Part shown: positions 60,668 to 64,000 of the stretch, in pieces | Layout: each line of letters starts with the position of its first letter | How positions within the stretch are numbered: the stretch's first letter is position 1 | NCBI GenBank assembly: GCA_964440805.1 | Contig: CAYTTR010000007.1 | Location: forward strand, 15,211-79,210 | DNA: 64,000 bases | Reading direction: 5' to 3' | Source: CAYTTR01 sp964440805 | Lineage (GTDB): Bacteria > Acidobacteriota > Aminicenantia > Aminicenantales > Aminicenantaceae | Position numbers and translations under genes: made by a program | Notes under the pieces: generated by a model | What the model saw: the letters and a program-made list of their open reading frames with translations, nothing else | Database searches by the model: none | Told to the model about the DNA's origin: nothing

Positions 60668-61945
60668 TTATTCTGAGAGAACACTTTCCAGCGATTCTGG
60701 AGGGGAGCTGTTGAACCAGAGGTCGATAAGAAGGTCTTTCTGATTTTCGAATATTTGAGCCTGCTCTTCCACTAATTCTTCAGCCTCGGCAGAATTCATG
60801 TCTCTGGTCTGATTGATAAAAGAAGCCACTCGGGCTAAGTATATAGGTGTCATTAAGGAAAGAAGTTTGATTCTATGCTCTGTCATATGGTGATACTTAG
60901 CAGCTAATTCAAAAAGAACTTTCACCCAAATCTCAACAGGGAGAGTGAATTTTTCGGGTGATTGATGAAAAGAATTCATTAAAGCTTTAAAAACCTCCTC
61001 GGAGAAAATCTCTTTCCACAGAATTCCAAAAAGCCGCATGCCTTCTTGAAATTCCTTGACCATCCTGGGTTGATTAACTTCAATGGGCTCAGGTTCAAAA
61101 AATTCCTGCATGCCGAATGTAGGAACCGGGTGGCTGCCTTTTATATCTTTCCAAAAAGATTCATGGCAGGACATGAGAGCAAAAAGGGTTCCGCAGACCT
61201 GCCGGAACATGGGACCTAAGGAAACCGAAGGATCTTTGACGTCGTGTATTTTTACCCCTAAATTGGCCTGGCATACTTTCTTCTTCTCTACGAGGGCAGT
61301 GGTTGTCATCCAGATATCAATCCCGTAGCGGGCGATATCTGAAGTCCAGACATCCTGTTCAAGAAAATGTTTGGCTATATAGCGGGAGAAGGCGAAATCT
61401 CCTCCGATTGGCTGGCGGATTCTTTTTCCATAAAGAGTTCTGACCATATTATAAACAATGTTATTGGTGATGGTTCCGTCATATTTATAGCGAGAATAGA
61501 CAGGTGCAACAAATTGATAATCCTTTTCCAGAACCGGATCCAGCAGAAAGTGAATCCAATCAGGAGTTATACTGCGCAAGTCAGAATCAACGCAGGCGCA
61601 AGCTTTCACTTTCAGCCAGAAAGCGGACTCAAATATGCCGCGCAGAGCAGAGCCTTTTCCTCCTATTCCCCGATAGATAGTAATCAACTTTTCCTGCCAG
61701 GGTTTTAACTGAAATTCATAAGCCCGGTCCCGGGTATCATCAGTGGAGCCGCCATCTGCAACGAGAATGACTGAGCGAAGGTTACGGTAGTGCTTGAATA
61801 ATCCATGAGAAACCATCTGGATAACATGGACGATTGTATCTTCGTTGTTAAAACATGGAATGCCGACAAGAATATCAGCTTCTTTAATTTCTTCCAGCCT
61901 TTTTTCCATGTAAGGCCTAAGAGCGGTAATGAATTTTCTGTTCAT
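60668..61945 (-). CDS. GT-A glycosyltransferase, mannosyl/glucosylglycerate synthase-like
   Basis: 425 aa. The N-terminal half is a GT-A fold (DILVGIPCFNNEDTIVHVI, VADGGSTDDTR, GIGGKGSALRGIF, metal motif VDSDLRS followed by PDWI). The features DSDLRSITPDWI, RQPIGGDFAFSR and YGIDIWMTTT are arranged as in mannosylglycerate synthase (Rhodothermus) and glucosylglycerate synthase, which make osmolytes. The C-terminal 200 residues are helical. The donor and acceptor are not proved by sequence. It is divergent from glgC with only 50 bases between. It has no strong ribosome site. Confidence 0.75.
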   Translation of the reverse strand: MNRKFITALRPYMEKRLEEIKEADILVGIPCFNNEDTIVHVIQMVSHGLFKHYRNLRSVILVADGGSTDDTRDRAYEFQLKPWQEKLITIYRGIGGKGSALRGIFESAFWLKVKACACVDSDLRSITPDWIHFLLDPVLEKDYQFVAPVYSRYKYDGTITNNIVYNMVRTLYGKRIRQPIGGDFAFSRYIAKHFLEQDVWTSDIARYGIDIWMTTTALVEKKKVCQANLGVKIHDVKDPSVSLGPMFRQVCGTLFALMSCHESFWKDIKGSHPVPTFGMQEFFEPEPIEVNQPRMVKEFQEGMRLFGILWKEIFSEEVFKALMNSFHQSPEKFTLPVEIWVKVLFELAAKYHHMTEHRIKLLSLMTPIYLARVASFINQTRDMNSAEAEELVEEQAQIFENQKDLLIDLWFNSSPPESLESVLSE

Positions 61946-61978
61946 AGCTTTTATTGCCTTTTTTTATTTTTTTTATTA

Positions 61979-61984
61979 TATAAT
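61979..61984 (+). promoter_or_regulatory. -10 element directly before glgC
   Basis: TATAAT ends 11 nt before the glgC ATG (61996); TTGCCT at 61954-61959 is a fair -35 with a 19-nt spacer. A start near 61991 leaves a leader of only about 5 nt, with no Shine-Dalgarno. Confidence 0.5.
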
Positions 61985-61995
61985 ATTATAGAAGT

Positions 61996-63276
61996 ATGAG
62001 CAAAAAAGTAATCTCAGTCATTCTGGCAGGAGGGCAGGGAAGCCGCCTTTATCCCCTGACAAAATTCAGGAGTAAGCCGGCGGTTCCTATTGCCGGGCGA
62101 TTCCGGCTGATTGACTGTACAGTCAGCAATTGTATTCATTCCGGATTAAAAAAAATATTTATTATGACCCAATTCAGTTCCGTTTCTCTGCACCGTCATA
62201 TTTTTTTGACCTATCGTTTTGACCATTTCAACAAAGACTTTGTGACCATTCTTTCCGCTCAGCAGACTTTAAAAAACAGGAACTGGTACCAGGGAACGGC
62301 GGATGCCGTTCGGCAGAATTTATTTTTTCTTCAAAATCTGGGAGATTTGATTCTAATCCTATCCGGAGATCATCTCTACCGGATGGATTACCGAAAATTC
62401 ATCGAGTTTCATCGTGCAAAGAATGCAGATATAAGTATCTCAGTTTGCGGTGTTCCTCCTGATCAGGTGTCTCAATTTGGAGTTATGAAAGTAGATTCAG
62501 AAGGAAGGATAGTCCGTTTTGAGGAAAAACCCAAGCAGCCTTCTGTTATTGAAGATATGGCGGTACCTGAAGAAGTTTTTAACCAGTTCGGCATAAAAGC
62601 AGCCGGACGTTCCCATCTTGCTTCCATGGGTGTTTATTTATTTAAATGGGAAGTGCTGAAAGAACTTCTAGAGAGCACTTCTGTTGAAGACTTTGGCCGG
62701 GAAGTTATTCCCTATGCAATTGAACGGGCCAGGGTCTATGGCTTTTTATTTGATGGATACTGGGAAGATATAGGCACTATCCGTAATTTTTTCGATGCTC
62801 ATATGTCCCTAACTCAGCCCATACCAGAGTTTAATTTCTATGATGAAGAGAGGCCGATTTTCACCCATTCCAGGTTTCTCCCCGGTTCAAAAATTATTTC
62901 TTCGGAGATCTCTAATTCAATTATAAACGAAGGAAGCATAATTAATGGTTCCCGTATAATTAATTCAATTGTAGGAGTGCGGTCTCGTATAGAAGACGGA
63001 TGTTTTCTGGAAAAAGCTGTTATCATGGGAGCAGATTTTTTTGAAACAGAGGATGATGTAAGCAGAAACAGCAGTAAGGATATCCCTCCGATTGGTGTGG
63101 GACCGGGAACAGAAATCCGCAACGCTATAATTGATAAAAATGCCCGCATAGGCCGGGGAGTTAGACTGATAAACGCCAAAGGGATTATGGAAAATGAAGT
63201 AGAAAATTATGTAATAAGGGATGGCATTCTGGTTATTCCCAAAAACAGTATTCTCCCCAACGGAACAGTAATTTAG
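61996..63276 (+). CDS. glgC: Glucose-1-phosphate adenylyltransferase
   Basis: 426 aa. Nucleotidyltransferase core: ILAGGQGSRLYPLTKFRSKPAVPIAG, YQGTADAVRQNLFFL, LSGDHLYRMDYR and FEEKP (sugar phosphate Lys). DGYWEDIGTIRNFFDAHM is also canonical. A left-handed beta-helix of hexad repeats ends the protein (IINGSRIINSIVGVRSRIEDG). It makes ADP-glucose for glycogen or for a glycosyl transfer, possibly as donor for the divergent glycosyltransferase. The mRNA may be nearly leaderless (TATAAT 11 nt before the ATG). Confidence 0.95.
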   Translation: MSKKVISVILAGGQGSRLYPLTKFRSKPAVPIAGRFRLIDCTVSNCIHSGLKKIFIMTQFSSVSLHRHIFLTYRFDHFNKDFVTILSAQQTLKNRNWYQGTADAVRQNLFFLQNLGDLILILSGDHLYRMDYRKFIEFHRAKNADISISVCGVPPDQVSQFGVMKVDSEGRIVRFEEKPKQPSVIEDMAVPEEVFNQFGIKAAGRSHLASMGVYLFKWEVLKELLESTSVEDFGREVIPYAIERARVYGFLFDGYWEDIGTIRNFFDAHMSLTQPIPEFNFYDEERPIFTHSRFLPGSKIISSEISNSIINEGSIINGSRIINSIVGVRSRIEDGCFLEKAVIMGADFFETEDDVSRNSSKDIPPIGVGPGTEIRNAIIDKNARIGRGVRLINAKGIMENEVENYVIRDGILVIPKNSILPNGTVI

Positions 63277-63281
63277 TAAAA

Positions 63282-63461
63282 AAGGGGGACATTCCCCAAC
63301 TGGACACCTTTTTCCCTCGACCTGAAGACACAACATTCTTGCTTCATTTAGTTTAGTCGGAGGGAAATTGATAAATTGGAAAGTAAAATAATATTTTAAT
63401 ACTTTCTCTTTTTGCCAATGACTCCAGGGGAAGGTGTGTCCCTTTGGGGAACGTCCCCCTT
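63282..63461. repeat. Element D: 180-bp sequence with about 28-bp terminal inverted repeats
   Basis: The left end AAGGGGGACATTCCCCAAC (from 63282) is inverted at the right as TTTGGGGAACGTCCCCCTT (63443-63461), and the match runs on to GGACACCTT / AAGGTGTGTCC. Each end also folds on itself (GGGGACATTCCCC, GGGGAACGTCCCC), as in REP-type elements. It follows glgC by 6 bases and contains no supported gene. Confidence 0.7.
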
Positions 63462-63538
63462 AATATTTGATTAAGGCAAACAATTTTATTAAAATATCTT
63501 TTTCTATGAATTTTACTTAGGAGAAGGAACGATCCAAC

Positions 63539-64000
63539 GTGCCGGAATTCAGACACGACCCTCTGCAACAACGATGGGTGATAATCTCTACAGAAAGAGC
63601 AGCCAGGCCTTCTGATCTACAGGAAAGCACAGAACACAACCAGATTACAGATTGTCCTTTCTGTGAAGGAAATGAGAGTAAAACACCTCCCGAAATCTGG
63701 GCTGTCCGAGAGCCCCATACAGCCCCCAACACTCCCGGCTGGAAGGTGCGGGTTGTTCCCAATAAGTTCCCGGCTCTGATGATTGAAGCCAGTGGAAAGC
63801 GGACCGGAATGGGAGTTTATGACATGATGGAAGGATTGGGAGCACACGAGGTTATAATCGAGACCACCAAGCATGATGAAGATATTGCTGAATTGAGCCC
63901 TGAACAGCTCCGGCTGGTTCTCCTGGCTTATCGGGAAAGAATCCGGGATTTATACCGCGATCCCCGTTTTAAATACGGTCTTGTTTTCAAAAACCACGGA
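63539..64000 (+). CDS. galT: Galactose-1-phosphate uridylyltransferase, cut by the window edge
   Basis: The first 154 codons from a GTG at 63539; AGGAGAAGG lies upstream. The sequence begins PEFRHDPLQQRWVIISTERA and has the zinc-site CPFCEGNE, the uridine-binding WKVRVVPNKFPAL and GAHEVIIE of GalT. The catalytic HPH motif lies beyond the window. With glgC it points to a hexose-1-phosphate pathway; galactose use or UDP-sugar exchange is implied. Confidence 0.9.
   Translation, partial: MPEFRHDPLQQRWVIISTERAARPSDLQESTEHNQITDCPFCEGNESKTPPEIWAVREPHTAPNTPGWKVRVVPNKFPALMIEASGKRTGMGVYDMMEGLGAHEVIIETTKHDEDIAELSPEQLRLVLLAYRERIRDLYRDPRFKYGLVFKNHG

Noticed and set aside
1..64000. tRNA, rRNA and intrinsic terminators
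   Set aside because: Scanning the gaps by eye I found no cloverleaf with the TTCGA arm, no rRNA segment and no GC hairpin followed by a clear T run. A covariance-model search would be more reliable.

Overview
This is a window of a Gram-negative bacterial chromosome. The envelope genes show this: a TolC-type outer-membrane channel, an alpha-2-macroglobulin lipoprotein paired with PbpC, an SppA lipoprotein, and exported M14 and M1 peptidases. The DNA is AT-leaning by eye. The gene mix is ferredoxin-based anaerobic or microaerophilic metabolism (HdrA/Flx, tungsten-type aldehyde oxidoreductase, 2-oxoacid:ferredoxin oxidoreductase) together with secreted proteolysis, aromatic amino acid lyase, SSS transport and ADP-glucose synthesis. 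This resembles Candidatus Aminicenantes or a related Acidobacteriota-like lineage, but that placement is inferred from gene content and no marker gene in the window proves it.

Layout. 0.1-2.7 kb: two overlapping sensor proteins on the minus strand; the second has lost its phosphoacceptor His. 2.7-9.1 kb: a strong promoter, a long leader and an operon hdrA-flxD-flxC-flxB-flxA-CNB-domain protein, with no hdrB or hdrC, facing a convergent aldehyde:ferredoxin oxidoreductase (9.2-11.1 kb). 11.5-17.6 kb: ABC-F protein, Na/Pi transporter plus PhoU-like partner, SerC, and a small Fis-type HTH protein behind a sigma-54-like promoter. 18.1-27.2 kb: a copper/silver island csoR-copA-cupredoxin-cusC-cusB-cusA with a recognisable CsoR operator. 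27.2-28.9 kb: the collapsed remnant of a second TolC-MFP-RND operon. 29.2-37.1 kb: alpha-2-macroglobulin and PbpC. 37.1-38 kb: a cluster of non-coding repeat elements. 38-43.8 kb: aromatic amino acid lyase with an Ala-Cys-Gly MIO triad, a methyltransferase with an N-terminal hydrophobic segment, the primary sigma factor, and an SSS transporter.

44.1-51.8 kb is the most striking block. A ten-gene, tightly overlapping operon encodes complex II (sdhC-A-B), a Rieske protein, a fused cytochrome b, an unrecognised 102-aa membrane protein, and a four-subunit 2-oxoacid:ferredoxin oxidoreductase whose gamma subunit is fused to a GNAT acetyltransferase domain. It places 2-oxoglutarate (or another 2-oxoacid) oxidation, succinate oxidation and quinol/quinone chemistry under one promoter. 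52.4-64 kb: exported M14 peptidase, SppA plus a TudS/DUF1722 protein, exported M1 peptidase, a mannosyl/glucosylglycerate-synthase-like glycosyltransferase divergent from glgC, and the start of galT at the window edge.

Several dispersed non-coding repeat families (called A, B, C and D here) fill most of the longer gaps. Three have terminal inverted repeats and look like MITE- or REP-type elements. Family A carries an internal hairpin whose pairing is kept between copies. I saw no tRNA, rRNA, CRISPR array, transposase gene or convincing intrinsic terminator.
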